Below are positions 31,255-45,322 of a stretch of 64,000 nucleotides of DNA, piece after piece. The DNA comes from Gnetum montanum (Eukaryota; Streptophyta; Gnetopsida; Gnetales; Gnetaceae), in contig MNCI01012629.1 of the NCBI GenBank assembly GCA_015680685.1, forward strand, positions 247,655 to 311,654, written 5' to 3'. Numbering within the stretch: position 1 is the first letter of the stretch; each line of letters begins with the position of its first letter. A program made the position numbers and the translations under genes. Below the pieces are notes generated by a model. The model was not told the DNA's origin and ran no database searches. It saw nothing but the letters and a program-made list of their open reading frames with translations.

Positions 31255-34200
31255 CATTGAAAATGGCTTAACAAGACTAATACTACTTGAAGCATTGAAG
31301 CTATTTTTAATTAATTAATGCTTAAGTGTGTATGTCTTAGAAATAGAAATTGTTATTAACCTAAAAGATAGACTTTGGAAATGAAAATACAATGAAATGT
31401 AATAAAATTAAATTGCTAATTTATATTGATACATCCAACAAGGGTGTTAATGATGAGTGATGAGAGTTTCCAATGCTCAACTATATAAGTCACAAGTATA
31501 CACGTGTGACCATATCGTAATCTATAGATAAAACTATATAAGTATACTAGTGACTTTATGATAAGTTCATGATTGTTATCTTCTCAGCAGATTTAGTGAG
31601 GTTCAAAATGTATGATTTAACTCTAAGTGAGGTATATGATTATATAATGCTTAATGGCTCTTAAAATACTAATGTGAAACATAGTAAGTTGAATATAAAC
31701 TTTATTAACCAAGAACAATGTAAGCATAAAGTTGTTCTAGCCTAATGGTGATAAGCATCCATTGCCAACTTTCTGGATATGTCTTGGGATAATATAACTA
31801 TTACTTGGATTATTAAGTGACTATCTACTAAGCATTAGCCACTATTAGATTATCAAATGATTATATTTATGTGCTTGAAATCATTTGTACTTATTCCACC
31901 AATTAACTAATAGACATTAAAATGTAAAAGACATTGGAAATAGAAATCATAGGTAAATCTAATTCTAAGTGAAATGTGGCAATGGTAAAAAGACAATCTT
32001 GATATTGATTTTCATGCATGAATCGGATTTAGGAATAATCCACTTAAAAAAGATGTTAGACAACTATAGTTTACCACACTGTAGGTACTCACAACTATTA
32101 TTGAATTTAAGAAAACAAACTAAAAAAGTTTCTCTAGGTGTTAATTAAAAATAAGTTTCACATGATGGTGAGCTAATATTTATTGCATCTTCGTAGACAT
32201 GATATGTTAAATAATGTCCATAGAAAAAATTTCCTATCAATTTTTTGAGAGATGCATTAATAATTAAAGTTTATATCATTAATTATATCTTTAGAAAATT
32301 CTTTTTATCCCATATGAGTTATGGATTGGTATAAAACCAAGCCTATATCAGTTAAGATCTTGAGGATTGGTAGCCTATGTACACAAAATATCTCATAGAT
32401 ACATATGAAGTAATTTTTAAGTGTTGGGTTTGTTCAAAAAAGGGTCCATATTACCTAAATTATCATCATGGCTAGACACCACATAGAAATAATAATGGAT
32501 TGATCTTATATATAAGTAGATCACCAAGGAGTATAATACCTTAACTTTGGTCAAGAAGATCTTCTTCAAGATGGTGAAATACCATTTGATCCTAAAAATA
32601 AAAACCAATAAGGTTGCATCATTCCATGCATAGGTAGTTTTTGTTCTTAGAAAAAATGTACAGGATAATATTCCTTACTTAATTCTTCAAAATTAAATAT
32701 TAATTTTTACATATAAAATTAGTGGAAAAATCTTTCTATTTCCATGACTCATTTAAAAGCTTTATAATAGAAAGCACATAACTAGTTACAATAATGTTAT
32801 TATAATAAGAACTCAACAAGTATCTTACATTGAAATTATGAAGTACATGCTTACGAAAAAGATGCAAGACTAACCACCCAAGATATTAAGACATATTAAT
32901 GTAATACTAGCAATAACATAATAACCAATAGCAAAAATCTCACTAATCACATTACACATAACAGCTATAGAAATAGGGAAAAGTTCAACACATGTTAGAC
33001 TATCTAGAGAAGCATGATCTAGCACATAAGAACTTGCAAGTGCCTCAAGCATCTATGATCCATAGGTGTTAGATATTATCTAGGAAGGACAATTATTGAA
33101 TTGGAATTAAACACTACATAAAGTCTAATGTTGTTAAATAGTGAAACCCACCAAAACCAACATGAAATATACCATGAGAGAACTTTTCTTACATTTTCCT
33201 GAGATTAGCCTTAAATTTCAAGTTGGATAACATCATTCTAGATGATGTTGAAAGAGGAAAGTATTGTAACTATGGTGCTCTAGCCACATGATGGGTACAA
33301 AAAATAGTGAAGGTGGTAAAAAATATTTTAAACAATAAAATAAATATACCTATTGTTATACCCATTTTGGATATTTTCCCTTGCTGGAATGAGTAGAATT
33401 TCAAAATTTCACATCAAATTTGATCATAAAAAACCCTAAAAATAGCATCATTAGAAATGTTTTGCACTCTCAAAGGCCTCTAAAAAAAATTCTAAGTCAT
33501 AACCTAGCATATGAGCATCAGTGTCTACTAGGTGATGATGATGCCAATGTCATCCCCTAAGCATTACATTCATGTCACCATGCGTAAACCTACTTCTAGG
33601 CCTTAGTTTGAACTTCATTGAGCTTTGAAGAATAATCAATCTACATTAGATTAGGGAAAATGAACATCAATTTTAAGAATCTTCATAGATTTTTCTTGAT
33701 CCATAACTAGAAACATTTCACAAGGGTAGTTAGCATCACCATCCTTAATCTCATGCATAGAACTTGTTTCCCATTTATAAAGTAACATTTTGACCTTGGT
33801 CTTAATCTCATAGAAAATCTAGTGACCAACTAACATTATTTCCAAGGGTTAAATGATAAATTTAATGAGTTAAAAGGTAGTTTGAAGAAGTTAGGACTAA
33901 AAGTGGGACTAAGTGTTGTTGACTAATGCTGACACCAACTTCATTATCACTATGGTAGTATTAACAATAGGAAAGAACATACTGTTTGATATTCAACATC
34001 ATTCTCTAACTCCATGAGGATCTCAATGTCTCATAGTATCATCATGGGATGATTTGACATTAGTTTGGGCATTGAAAGTGATTTTTAGATCTTGCAATAT
34101 CATCTTGAATGGTGCTAGAAATTCTAATCTCTAAGAATGATGACACTAATGCTACTAGAGTTAATTCATGCATCAAAAGTGGTCTCTAGATCATGGGATG

Positions 34201-35460
34201 TCAATGTCTACATCACCTATATGGATTAACCTTTTTGAACTTTCAATTCTTTTTAAAAAACTCTAGTCAATTGTACTTGACTTCAAGATCAAATCTAGAA
34301 ATCCTAAGTTCACAGACATCAAATAAAAACCAAACTTTGGGGCTAATTTCTTGAGATATAGAGCACTTTTTAAAATTGTGAGAGATTAATAATATGAACA
34401 CATATCTTCTCAATGTCTACCACATGCTCCATGATCATCCCAACTCCTCTTGGTAGTTTGTGAGCTTAGCTTGACACCTAAGTTCTTGATGGCTTATATA
34501 GTGAAACTAATGCTAGTGTCAGTGTCACTTGGGTAGTGTTCATGCCACTTGCTCTAGAGTTATTTTTAGCTCTAGTGTCACTTGCTAGACTATCACTAAA
34601 ACTACCCAATTTTGATGTTGAATCAATTCCCAATGATATCTACAACTTTTCCACTCATATCCACATTTGCTAAAGGTTAAATTTCATCATCAAAATCCTT
34701 ACTTTGCTTATAAAATGAGCCTCTATTGTCATTTTTATGTTTCATACATTTTTTACCTCTTCTTGTAGTTGGCCTTGCATAGGTAGCGAACTTCATATTT
34801 CATTAATAAGGAATTTTGATTATTAGAAATGGAATGCCAAACACTATTTCTTCATATCATTTACTTTGTTTATTATTTACATTTTATTATAAGTTGTTAT
34901 AAGCATAATTCTCATACTTAATTTTATTTGCATTAATTATAAATTATCAATTCTATTACTTAGACTTATCATTTTTTATTATTCCCCTACTGTTCCTAGT
35001 TTGTGAACAATAGGCTAAGCCTATATTCGATTACAGGCTTGTGCCCCTTCATGTAATATTTGTTGACTTATTGAGGATTATATCAATCTGAAGTCCATTT
35101 ATGGTTGTAACTTAGATATTTAAACATCTAATTTAAAGAATTTTTTTGCAAGGTTGTAAAAGAATAAGTTTGTAGGAACACTTATAATGCCCATCATCAA
35201 ACTTGAAGCTAAAAAGGATATTACCACATTTGCTAACATAGGATGAATAATTAATAAACTAGCATACACATGTGTGACTCAAGCCCAACATTATGAGATC
35301 CTTCAATAGTCATCATGATAAGTCAAATTCTTCCTAATACCTTTGATATCCTTAAAGATATGTTTTCATTATAGTTTGAATTACTTTCCACTAAAGGAGA
35401 GCTTATACTTAAAGAAACTTTGAGTCAAAGATATCAACATATCTAAGATGTCATTTTTGT
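31255..35460. other. No gene recognised; AT-rich decayed sequence
   Basis: I see only short unsupported frames. Local reiteration of words such as AGTGTCACTTG (34510-34600) and of CATCATGGGATGATTTGACATTAG-like words (33900-34200) hints at old LTR U3 or untranslated sequence. I cannot assign these to a family. Confidence 0.5.
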
Positions 35461-35469
35461 AGCTTTTTT

Positions 35470-37523
35470 GAAATAGAAGTCATTCTAATTATTCCTCTAA
35501 TTTTTGTATTATGCATTTTATCTCTTCTTGTAACATTCAACAAGCATTTTCACTTCTACCATATTGATTTATTATTCATGCTTCTTTTGTACTGCCCAAC
35601 ATTCAGCAGCATAAAAGATAACATGCTTGATTATTATCTTATAAAATTTTCCCTATAATTCTATTAGGATTCTTCTATTGCATAGAACATCAATAACATA
35701 TTTCTATTTTGACCATCTTGCCTTAATCCTAATTATTATATTTTTATCAATTTCACCATCTAATTGGAGTATTAATCCTAGGTAGCAAAACAATTTATAG
35801 GGAAGGACTTTTTGGCCTTGATTTTTCACTTCTTTTTTACCACTATATATGCTTTTATTAAACTTACATTCCATATACTTTATCTTACATTTACTTATTT
35901 TTTTAAGCCTTTTAATTCTAAAGCATGTCTCCACTTTTCCATTTTAGAAGAAATATTTTTAAAGCTATATCTACCAACACAATATCATATGTAAATAATA
36001 TACACTAAGGGATTTTATGTTTCATTTCCTTTGTTAATTTATCCATAACAATTGCAAATAAGTACAAGCTAAGTGTAGACCTTTGATGTATACCTACAAT
36101 GACAAGAAGCCCACATGTGTTTCCATAAGCTGGTCTAATTCTAATGGTAGCTTCTTCAAACATGCTTGAATTACTATAATATATTTAATTGGGATGTTTG
36201 CTCTTCATAAGGTTTACCAAATAGTATCTCTAGGTACTTTATCTTGTAATTTTTCTAAGTTAACAAAGATTAGAGATAGATTTCCTCTATGTTTTTTGAA
36301 TTTGTCCATTAATTGTCACATCAAGAAAAATAACCTCCATAATAGATCTCATTGAGATATATCCAAATTAATTTTTTGATACAATTGATTCAAGTCTGAG
36401 ATGCTACTCTATGAGTCTCTTCTAAACCTTTATAGGATAGCTCATTAGTTTGATCCCTCTATAGTTTTCATAATTTTATATATCTTCTTTATTCTTAAAG
36501 TTAATAACAACATCAATTATTCTCTAATTTTTACATATTTCTTCATCCTTCAAAATTTTGTTAAATAATTATATAAGCTATGAAATTCCTAAATATTCTC
36601 ATGCTTTTTAGTCCTTTATAGGAATGTTATATAGTCTAATAACTTTTTAATTTTTCATCTTAGATAAGGTCATCTTCATCTCAAAGAAAGAAAATACATT
36701 AACCAAACCATCATTTTGCTATTCTTCTTGAATATCTTTTGTTGGAAATTATTCATTTGATCATTCTTGAAAACAATTTATTCACTTATTAAAATTTCAT
36801 TGTGTTTTACAAAAATATTGTTATCTACCTCCTTAATGCATTTGACATAATCAATGAATTTACATTTCTTATTTGTCATTTTTACTAATTTGTATCTAGA
36901 TTCTTCTTCATCATTTGCTTCTAATTTCTCATAGAAAGTATTCAAGGCCTTATGTTTGACTTTAGCTATTGCTACATTTACCTAATTTTTTTATCATTTT
37001 GTACATTAACCTATTTTCTTAGTTTTTACTTTACTATAATTCCTTAAAGCATTTTTTCTAGTTTTGGATAGCATGTTACACTTCATCACTTCAGCACCAT
37101 ATCTCCTTTGTGAAATATTTTTTTCTTTTGTTTCACCCAAAATATCCTTTCCAATTTTCTTTACATAACTTTCCATTAGGTTATAAATAAAATTGTTATT
37201 TAATCACATTTGTAGGTATCTTCTTTAAGTAATTTTTATTTCTTAAGTCATATCTTTAAAGCTTTATATAGTTAAATCCATGACCATTGGTTGATGTTGA
37301 GTTATATGGCTCTTTGTAGGTATGACCTTGCAATAGTTGCAAATGGTTTAATCTCTTTTATACAATAAGAAATAACCTATTTCTATTTTATTCATATAAC
37401 TGTTATACATAATTGAATGTTTTTCTTTCTTTTGGAAATAGGTATTTGAAACTACAAGGTAATAAGAACTTACAAATTATAGTAGTGAATCTCCCATATC
37501 ATTTCACTTTTCAAATTCATGTC
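35470..37523 (-). pseudogene. RTE-like LINE: linker and reverse transcriptase, 3' part
   Basis: The minus strand carries a non-LTR retrotransposon. From the 37523 side: the end of the endonuclease domain (SNTYFQKKEKHSI, then HITQHQP), a lysine-rich linker near 37100-36800, and RT motifs near 36500 (NYRGIKLMSYPIK). Then come PRDTIW, GLHxxSALSLYLFAIVMDKL with the catalytic FADD replaced by FTYD, and YLGLILQLDGEIDKNIIIR near 35790. The C-terminal YAAECWAVQK follows near 35590. The order and motifs are those of plant RTE-type LINEs. Stops and frame changes are frequent. The 5' part is at 54026-54640, separated by element C. Confidence 0.75.
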
Positions 37524-38378
37524 TAATGAGTGGCGAGGTACCCCTACACTCAACCATACGAATACAAGCGTTTCATGCATGATCTAGTTGAACTCTGTAG
37601 ATGGGCTAGTTGTCGTATTTAGATAGTTACTCACTGATCACAGTTCGCTATCTTCCCACTTGGACTAGTATTTTCTTTGTCACGTATGGTTTAGTCTAGA
37701 GTGAGGTGTATGATGTGTTCCTAAATTAATGCTACTCCTAGAGGCGATGAAAAATAATCTTAGCTAAGCTAAGAGGAAAAAGGGAGAGAGAGAGAGAGCT
37801 ATACTAAGAGAAGATAGGGAGAGAGAATCTAAGCTAGCCTAAGTGCGATGAGCGTCTGTTCCTTAATCATCCATATACATCTTAGGCCTTATGCATGACT
37901 ACCACTGGTATTACCAAGCGCATGGCCCGAGTACACTACTAGGATACTAAGTAGTCACACGTAGATGCTCATGATTAAGTCGTACTCATTCCACATTTAA
38001 TAACAATGACAATTAAGTAATTAAACTAAGTGAATGTTGCAATGATGAAGTAATCTTGATCTTTATTTCTGTTCATGTGTGTGTCCAAGTACATCACACT
38101 CAAATAAAGGATGTCATACAATTACAATCATCATACTGTGGACGTACACTGGGAGAAAGGGTTTAGAGGAAAATAATGACAAAAAGAATCTGCTAAACTA
38201 ACTTCTAAAACTCAAAGACTGACTCCTCTCGTGCACCTACATGTGTATTTATAGGCTCACATAGGAGTCACAATATCATGTATTCAATATCATTATTTGG
38301 GCTACGATATCGTGTACCCGATATTGTGGATCCAATATCAGGCTCAGATATCATAGCCTGATGAATCCCGATTCATCA
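37524..38378 (-). repeat. Element C 3' LTR
   Basis: This 855-base LTR aligns end to end with 53188-54025. On the minus strand it begins TGATGAATCGGGATTCATCA. Four or five ATATC-type palindromes (GATATC and variants) lie at 38268-38352, just before a TATA box (TATAAATACAC on the minus strand, 38253-38243). A GA microsatellite is at 37782-37799. The end of the LTR reads CACTCATTA instead of the TCA found in the partner. Confidence 0.9.
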
Positions 38379-38395
38379 TACCCCCATGACTGAAT
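38379..38395 (-). other. Polypurine tract of element C
   Basis: On the minus strand, CATTCAGTCATGGGGGTA ends directly at the LTR start TGATGAATC. A short purine run next to the 3' LTR is the expected position for a polypurine tract. Confidence 0.6.
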
Positions 38396-38502
38396 GAAAA
38401 CTCATCCTTGAGTCAAAATGAGAATAAGCCCCATTGATTACATAGTGGATAGGTATGGGATTATTGACTGACAGGGAATTTATTCATGCCGTAGTGGAGA
38501 AC

Positions 38503-41379
38503 TCAATAGAACAAAACTGGGACACAACACAAGAAATGCAAAATCACAAAATTACAAAAATTTATGGAACTCATGTGATTCCAGGTGGTGGTGGCTCCTC
38601 CATGGGTTGCTTTCCCTTGTCTTGTGCTCCAGGTTTTGAAATTTGATGACATTAAAGTAGTGCCTGGAGCTTTTCCTCTTCTGTTTGGGGATCCTGTGCT
38701 GTCCATGCTAATGCTCCAATGTTCGTTTGATGGAGTTGGGACCTCCCATGGGCACGGTAGTTGTGGAAACATTTTTTTTACTTTGACATACCAAGCCACA
38801 AAAAATCATCATTCCTCCTCATAGGCTCTGGCTTTGTCACTATACTCCTGAAAATTTGTAAGTCATTGAGTCAAGTCTACTATGACATCCTTTTGTCCTT
38901 GGTAGCTTGCTTTAACCACCTCTAGTTCAGAATTTGCAACTTCCAGTTTCTGCAACGTTTTCTTATGCTCTACAAATTCTGCTTCATATTTGGTGTAGGT
39001 GGCTACTACCTGTCCCTCGAGCTCTATCCTTGGATGCCCTGCTATCAACATGGCTAGATTGGCATACTGCAGGTTTGCCAATTCCATGTACTCTATGAGG
39101 TCTTGAATCTATAGGTCCCAGCTTTTAAGTTCTACCTGGTGGACAAATGCATATGTGTCCAATATGGCCCATCAATTAGTGTGTTGAGTACTAAAAGCAT
39201 TGATGTGGGCCTTGGCCATATGGATATCCTTCTCAATGACTTGCTTGTACATTCCCACATGGTCTCAGAAATGCTCCTTTAAATTTTCATGTCTCTTGGC
39301 CTCGTTTTTCCACGCGCTTATTTCGATGGTCGTCTTCTGATGGATTGCGTGTACCTCCTCCATTGAGAGGATTCGATTTTCTCTAGCCAAATGGTTCATA
39401 TCTTGATTGACCCTAATCAATTGTTCTCGTAGCTGTTGAAATTTTTCTTCGAGAACATTCTTTTATTTTTCCACAACGATCAATCGAAGATTTTCAACAG
39501 TGAGTTGTTTATTCTCCTCTTGTAAGGCTCTAAGTGCCTTGTCTTGTGTGTAGGCTTGAACTTGTGCCTTGGAGGAATCCCAATTAGCCTTCTCTTTCTC
39601 CTCCACCACTCTCTTATTGACTACCAATAATTTGTTGAGTTACTCAGTCCTGAAGGTGTCTAGCTGGTTTGCAGGAACGAATTGAGAGGCGTTCCACTGT
39701 GTAGCTTGCAGGGTTACAAGCCTCTCTGGGAGTTTTGCTAACTTTGCTTCTATGTGCTCGACCCTAATCTCTACCATGACCAACTTTCCCTTGGTAGAGA
39801 TGAAGTCTAATTGTGCTTCTGTGACATCTTGTGGGATGTCGAACAAGGACATCATTACTTATCATGTTTATAGCAACCGGTCAAGCACATCCTCATGCTC
39901 TATAGAAGTCATTGAGGGACCAGCCAATGTTTAACCATCACCTACTCCTGTGAAGTTTGCCAATGGCACAACAAGGACATTGAAGGATCCTTTGATGTGG
40001 TCTGCAACCACTTCTGTAGCTCCTGCTGCATCCTGGTGCTGCATGACCACCACTGTGGTCATTCACCAGTCTCGAGTTGCACCTGAAATGATGCAGCATT
40101 CCCTGAAATCTGTTGTGACCAATCAGTCTCCCCTACTCTTGTCTAAATGGACACCTAACCTCGTGTGTGATCTATAGAGATAGTGGAATGTATGGTATCG
40201 TTGATGATGCTGAAGAGATTAGCATCATCATGACTCCCCCAATTGACCGTCTCAGTGATGGCCCTAAGGTGGCTCATCGACGGTCGGTAATCCTGTGGTG
40301 GTGGCAGTGGTTGATCTTGCTGGCTCATGTTGGGCCTTGCTTCTTGTTGTCGATTGGGCCCTGAGCTTGGAAGTTGGCTAGGCCATGTAGTTTGACTTGC
40401 ATTGGGGCCCACCATTTGTTCTTACTCTTATTTTTTCTCTGGCTTTAGTGTTTCACCAGTACTTTTCCTTGGAGCTGGTGGCTTCAACAGTTCAGTGAAT
40501 GAAGCATTTTGGACTCTTTTAGGGACGTCATTGGTGTACCCCCAGAATACCAGCATGCTTGCATAGCTTCTTGATGAGACAAGGGAAGGGCAACACAAAC
40601 TTCCCTGTCTTGTGTTCTTTGAACCGCCTTAAGATCTCCATGAGATATAGATGAGGTAGGCTAGCATTAACCTTTCCCATCAATATCACACTTCCTCTTA
40701 TTGCATATGTTGAAATCCTATTTAATCCTTTTGCGGGGAAGATGTGATAAGTACCAATCTTGAAGTAGATTCTCTCTTCCAACATCAATTCTCCATATAT
40801 CTTATCTTCTTTACCATATGTCCTATCTAACCAAACCTTTTACACATTAACATCAGAGTGAGTGGACAGGTGAGCAACTTTTAGCTCTGTATTCAAAAGG
40901 TTTAACTCTTCCGAAATGGCCTTGGTGGAAAAATCAACAGACATACCACTGATGTCAACTGTGGTGCCTTCTTCTCTATTTTTCCAAAATTGGTACATTT
41001 ATCCTAAGTACCAAGCACCACTTTCGAAGAGGATAGGCCATAATGGGGACCCTTTGAGTTGGTCCCTGACAACCTAAGGAGAAAATTCTATGAAGGGCCC
41101 AAAGTTCAATTCCACGATCACTACAGTTGATGTGGACCTTTCATGGATGGCCTAAACACACTCCTGGGGCAACATGAGCTATTTTCCTTGTTCAAGTGCT
41201 ACAATAGCTCCATCTTATACCTATCTTGATTGTACAGTAGTAGGAGTCTCTTGATGGATACTGAAGGATTGCGCCTCTTGCTCTATATGTTGTTTGGTAG
41301 ATGCCTATCCTCTACCTCTCCTAGGTCGCTTAGATGCACCTTGAGAGAAACCTTCTTGTTGTCCATGCTTTGGGGCCAT
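38503..41379 (-). pseudogene. Second gene of element C: MAPK-start protein with central conserved domain and coiled coil
   Basis: This is a long minus-strand frame (about 959 codons) broken almost only by TAG, TGA and TAA. It starts MAPKHGQQEGFSQ with a basic KRPRRGRG, directly after a TTGCAG. A globular middle region follows with WYLGxMYQFWKNREE, VDISGMSVDFS, FKIGTYHIFPAKGLNR and FVLPFPCLIKKLCKHAG (about 41050-40530). This resembles, from memory, the proteins annotated as putative plant transposon protein in many plant genomes; I cannot verify that. A Gln/Pro-rich linker follows, read best in another frame at 40415-40155. Then come two coiled-coil-rich segments (39855-39640 and 39087-38863: EFVEHKKTLQKLEVANSELE). 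It lies in sense orientation next to the 3' LTR. Function is unknown. Its layout parallels the antisense genes of elements A and B. Confidence 0.65.
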
Positions 41380-43414
41380 CTGCAATCACAAGGGGCCAAT
41401 CATTAGTAAGGTTTCTTACCAAAGTTAAGTTATACCTTACTCCTTGCCTTAATGAATCTATTTTTTTTATTCTGTGTGATTTAAAGTTAAGAATTTTTAT
41501 GAAAATTTCCCAAAAATGTTTTAATATTTGGCCCACTTTGCCTAGGTGGTTTCAAAGTTTAATTTCCCAATATAGATAAGTAGATGAAATTGTTTTTGGC
41601 ACATGTTTATTATTTTTATAACTAATTACCCTTGATAGTGTCCTTTGACAATGATAAATTTCAAAACATTTATACACAATTCAGCGTGTACCCTTCCCCC
41701 ATGACTAAGCTGAACACTTCAGGTTCAAGTAGGTTCAGATGGAATGAAAATTGGAGCACTAGCAAGCAAGTTATGGTTATCAGAACAAGAGATGTGCAAT
41801 CGCAAGTTGTAGAAGAAAATTTAAAAAACTCCCCCTGCATGAACAGTTGCAAATGATGTTGATGTTCACGGGGGTCCATATATATATATTTTAAGGATGC
41901 GATATCACGTACTCGCTAGTGGGGACCCGATATCGAGTCCTATTGGAAATAGGGTACTTAGAAAAATCTATAAATTTTTGAAACTCCAAGGTATAAACTA
42001 AGAACTTTAAGGTCAATGTAAAGGGTCCAGGATAATATAAACTAGTCCTGAAGTCACAAAAAATATAATGGTGTAAAAGCTGACAATGAAAGTTATGAAG
42101 AGTATGAGGAAAAAGGACATGTGTTGGCTCATAGGAACATTTGAATCGAAAGGATGATAAGGGAAAGAAGATGATTGGTAATACTTGGAGGGTAGAAGAT
42201 GATGTGCGGGAGATGTGTTACGAGTGTAAATTACAAGGGTTATGCAAGTGGGTCCTACCCAAAGTAGGTTCCAACCTATAATGCCCTTGCATAACCACAC
42301 CTTAAAATGTTCGTAGGCACTAGAAGGGTTAAATGTAATCCACACTGATCACACAAAACACACACATGTAGATATCACTGTGATGAGATATGAATCCAAT
42401 GCTACCCAAGTCATGAGTCACAATTACACGAACAGCAAGGTGAGGCAAATTGTAGAAGGGGTTGCAGAGATTGGGACATAAGGTAACTGTCTCCAGGCAC
42501 AATGAATCCAATGTAAGGCATGATTAGTATGTCATTATCCCATCATTCCAAACTTAGGACCAAGTCCATGCCTCTGATCAGTGACATCGCATTACTTCAT
42601 CCAATGATGGATGACCATAAGAGCATCATGAAAACAAGGTGTTCGATCACTTGGCATTTCGTTTAAGGGAGGAGTAATTTTGCGTTGTGGCACTCATTTT
42701 TCTTGTTTTTTTGAAGTATTGTTTAATCCAAAGAAGTTGCCTACCTTTGGGCATGGATGCATGTCTTTTGAGTGGAACCCCCTAGATTAACATTATTTTT
42801 TTCTGGTTGAGTGCCTTTTGATTACTCTTACTCCCATTTTTCATTAGATCTACTAGGATCTTAGTACAACCAAGCTACATGATAACTCCCATGGATGTCA
42901 ACAAAGAGAGTCCACAAGTCCCCTTGATGTCACACCCTAACCATTTCCTCTTGGTCCATCCTTCTTTGTTTTGGGAACAATAACATAAGGTTATTTTAAG
43001 TTTTAATGATTAGGAATAGCATTGTACCTAAGGCAAAACCTCTTATTCATAGAATGGATGGGTGGATGTTGTGGGCTCACTATCCAGATAATTAGCCACT
43101 TGAGACTTGATAGTGTAGAACAACACCTCAACCAATGAGTCACATGAGTGTTTTATTCCTAGATGAGATTACTTATAAAGAGATAAAAAGATAGAAAGAA
43201 AAAAAGGTAAAAAGATTAAACAATAAGTTGAAAAATGAAAAACTGAAAAACAAAAATTTAATAATTAAAGAAAGTGAAAAATATTTATTAATCCTACTTG
43301 TTATTAGAATGGGGGGTATCCCCCATAACTAAACGATTGAGTATGGAGAGGATTAATAAATGAAAAGTTAGGATCCTTGCATGTTGAAAATATTGGGACT
43401 CAATCATACTTACC
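41380..43414 (-). other. Element C interior without recognised gene
   Basis: Between the gag tail and the second gene, where protease and pol would be expected, I see no RT, RNase H or integrase motif on either strand. A small GATATC-containing patch (41888-41935) preceded by an AT run resembles the U3 of C's own LTR. Only short unsupported frames occur. Confidence 0.5.
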
Positions 43415-44118
43415 TCATTAGGATTCACACACTTGATTAGAGTAAGCATGGTGGGGCAATTTATAAGATGTAGTCAATTGATGAGTGGTTGACCCATTAT
43501 GGCACCTGTGACCGTAAGATGGTATGCAAGGATCGACATGTCTCCCCATGTGGCCATATTCATTGGGCTGTGTGGTTGCTGGAGTATTGAGTGGTGGCCC
43601 TGATAAGGTAACATGAGGCATTGGATTTGAAGAGGAGAATGCACCATAGTGTTGGACTTGTGCTGAGTTGGCGAATACAGTGGTTTCTAAACTGTGGTGT
43701 TCCTTTCTAAGGTCATGTATAAAGAAGGGATGCCTATGATGTTGTAGAGGATTCCCACTGCTGTTGATAGTAGAAGCACAAGTAATGTTCGTGGGTTGCT
43801 GTTGTGGTGCAAAACCTTCTTGAACACTTGATGGCAATGTAGAAGGAGGTGAAGGATGAGAATGTTGAAATTGAGAAGAAGTATAATGTACACGAGGTGG
43901 TGGTCCTATTAGAGAGGATATGGGTTGATAGTATTGAGGAGAATGATAATAATATGGTGAGATAAAAGATGTTAACCCAATTAGGGAAACAGGATGTTGA
44001 ACTTGATAAGCACTTAGGTTCGGATGATATGAAGGGTGCAACTAGTTTGGGGGTGGCCTCCCACACAACTTGGATTGTTGCCACTATGATTGAACATAGT
44101 ATTTCTATACGAACTCTA
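43415..44118 (-). pseudogene. gag: Element C gag, C-terminal Pro/His/Ser-rich part
   Basis: This is the continuation of gag beyond the element D insertion. The minus-strand frame 44041-43418 encodes a tail very rich in proline, histidine, serine and tyrosine, starting MHPSYHPNLSAYQ, and ends at a stop at 43418. Upstream, 44118-44042 continues from the split point. Low complexity means homology is weak; the assignment rests on position and strand. Confidence 0.6.
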
Positions 44119-45317
44119 TGAAACACCACAAAATTTTAGGTCTCGGCATCTCAACTGCAGATTTTTCTAAGTGTCAGAACGATGACACTTTCAACACCCT
44201 GCTATGCTGCATAGCTTAACGCCATTCTACGCTACATAACATAACACCCTGTAATGCTACGCTGTTACACACTATTACATGTTGTTACATGATGTTACAC
44301 ACTGCTACATTGCATAACATAACGTAGCGTAGCATAACACCTTGTAACGCTACGCTGTTACACATTGTTACATGATGTTGCAAGTTGTTTCGTGCTACTA
44401 CGTTGCATAACGTAGCGTAGCGTAGCATAACACCTTGTAACATTACGCTATTACGTGTTGTTACATGATGTTACATACTGTTACACACTGCTACACTGCA
44501 TAGCATAGCATAACACCTTGTAACGCTACGTTGTTACATGATGTTACACACTGTTACGCTGCATAGCATAGTGTAGCATAGCGTAACACCTTGTAATGCT
44601 ACGTTGTTACACGTTGTTACATGTTTTTATGTGTTGTTACATGTTTTTACCTACCGCACTACCACATGGCATCAGATCTACATTTTGGGCTAACCCTAGC
44701 CCTATAAATACCTTTGTGTCCTCTTTTTTAAAGAGGAGAGAAAAGAGAGAGGGAGGCAAACATTTTTCTTCACCAGTAAGGCATTTGACATTTTTAGCAT
44801 TTTGGCACTTAGCTCCATGGACGAACGAGACCCAAAGCACACCGCACCAACAAAGAGGCACATCACATGGTATACTGTGACCACCGACCCAGGAGGCACA
44901 GTTTATCATAGTGAGCAGAAAATTTCACAGCCCGACACCACTGAGGCTATGATTCCACTCCTACTGTGCCTATTGTACACTTTGTATATCTGTACCCTTT
45001 TTTGGGGCGATGTATCTTTTTATTCAAACTTTCTTTTTGGCTGATCACAGCATTTATTTGGCATTGTTAAGCATTAAATCATGTTCACTGCCTTGTTACG
45101 TACTTTAGCACGTTTCTACTACTGTGCACATTAAATTTTCTTTTATTATTTGCACAAGGGTTATTATACACCGATTAAGTCCTTGTCTGATCGACCAGAC
45201 CAGTCAGGGCACCCTGAATCCATTTTCTCCAGCATTGCCCTTGCGTGAATTTGGGGTTAGGCTGTGTGCCTGAAGACCTCTCGGTGTTTCCAGCCATCAA
45301 CATTTTCTGTCGTTATA
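44119..45317 (+). repeat. Element D 5' LTR
   Basis: This 1199-base LTR starts TGAAACACCACAAAATTTTAG and ends GTCGTTATA, where the partner has TTGCTACA. U3 (about 44190-44640) is an array of units built from GTAACGCTACGCTGTTACA, GTTACATGATGTTACAC and GCATAGCATAGCGTAGC. A TATA box lies at 44703-44710. Open frames in the R/U5 part (44596-45044) occur in both LTRs and are not called as genes. Confidence 0.9.
44703..44710 (+). promoter_or_regulatory. TATA box of element D 5' LTR
   Basis: TATAAATA follows CTAACCCTAGCCC. The same context occurs at 51237-51244 in the 3' LTR and at 27500 in element A. Transcription would start about 30 bases downstream. Confidence 0.75.
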
Positions 45318-45322
45318 GTTTT

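Noticed and set aside
44190-44640. Regular repeats that might suggest a CRISPR array
   Set aside because: Units vary in length and sequence, have no unique spacers, and sit in the U3 of an LTR duplicated at 50815-51180.
44596-45044. Open frames in the LTR of element D, repeated at 51145-51461
   Set aside because: Present in both LTRs on both strands in the R/U5 region; the sequence is conserved because the LTRs are copies, not because of coding.
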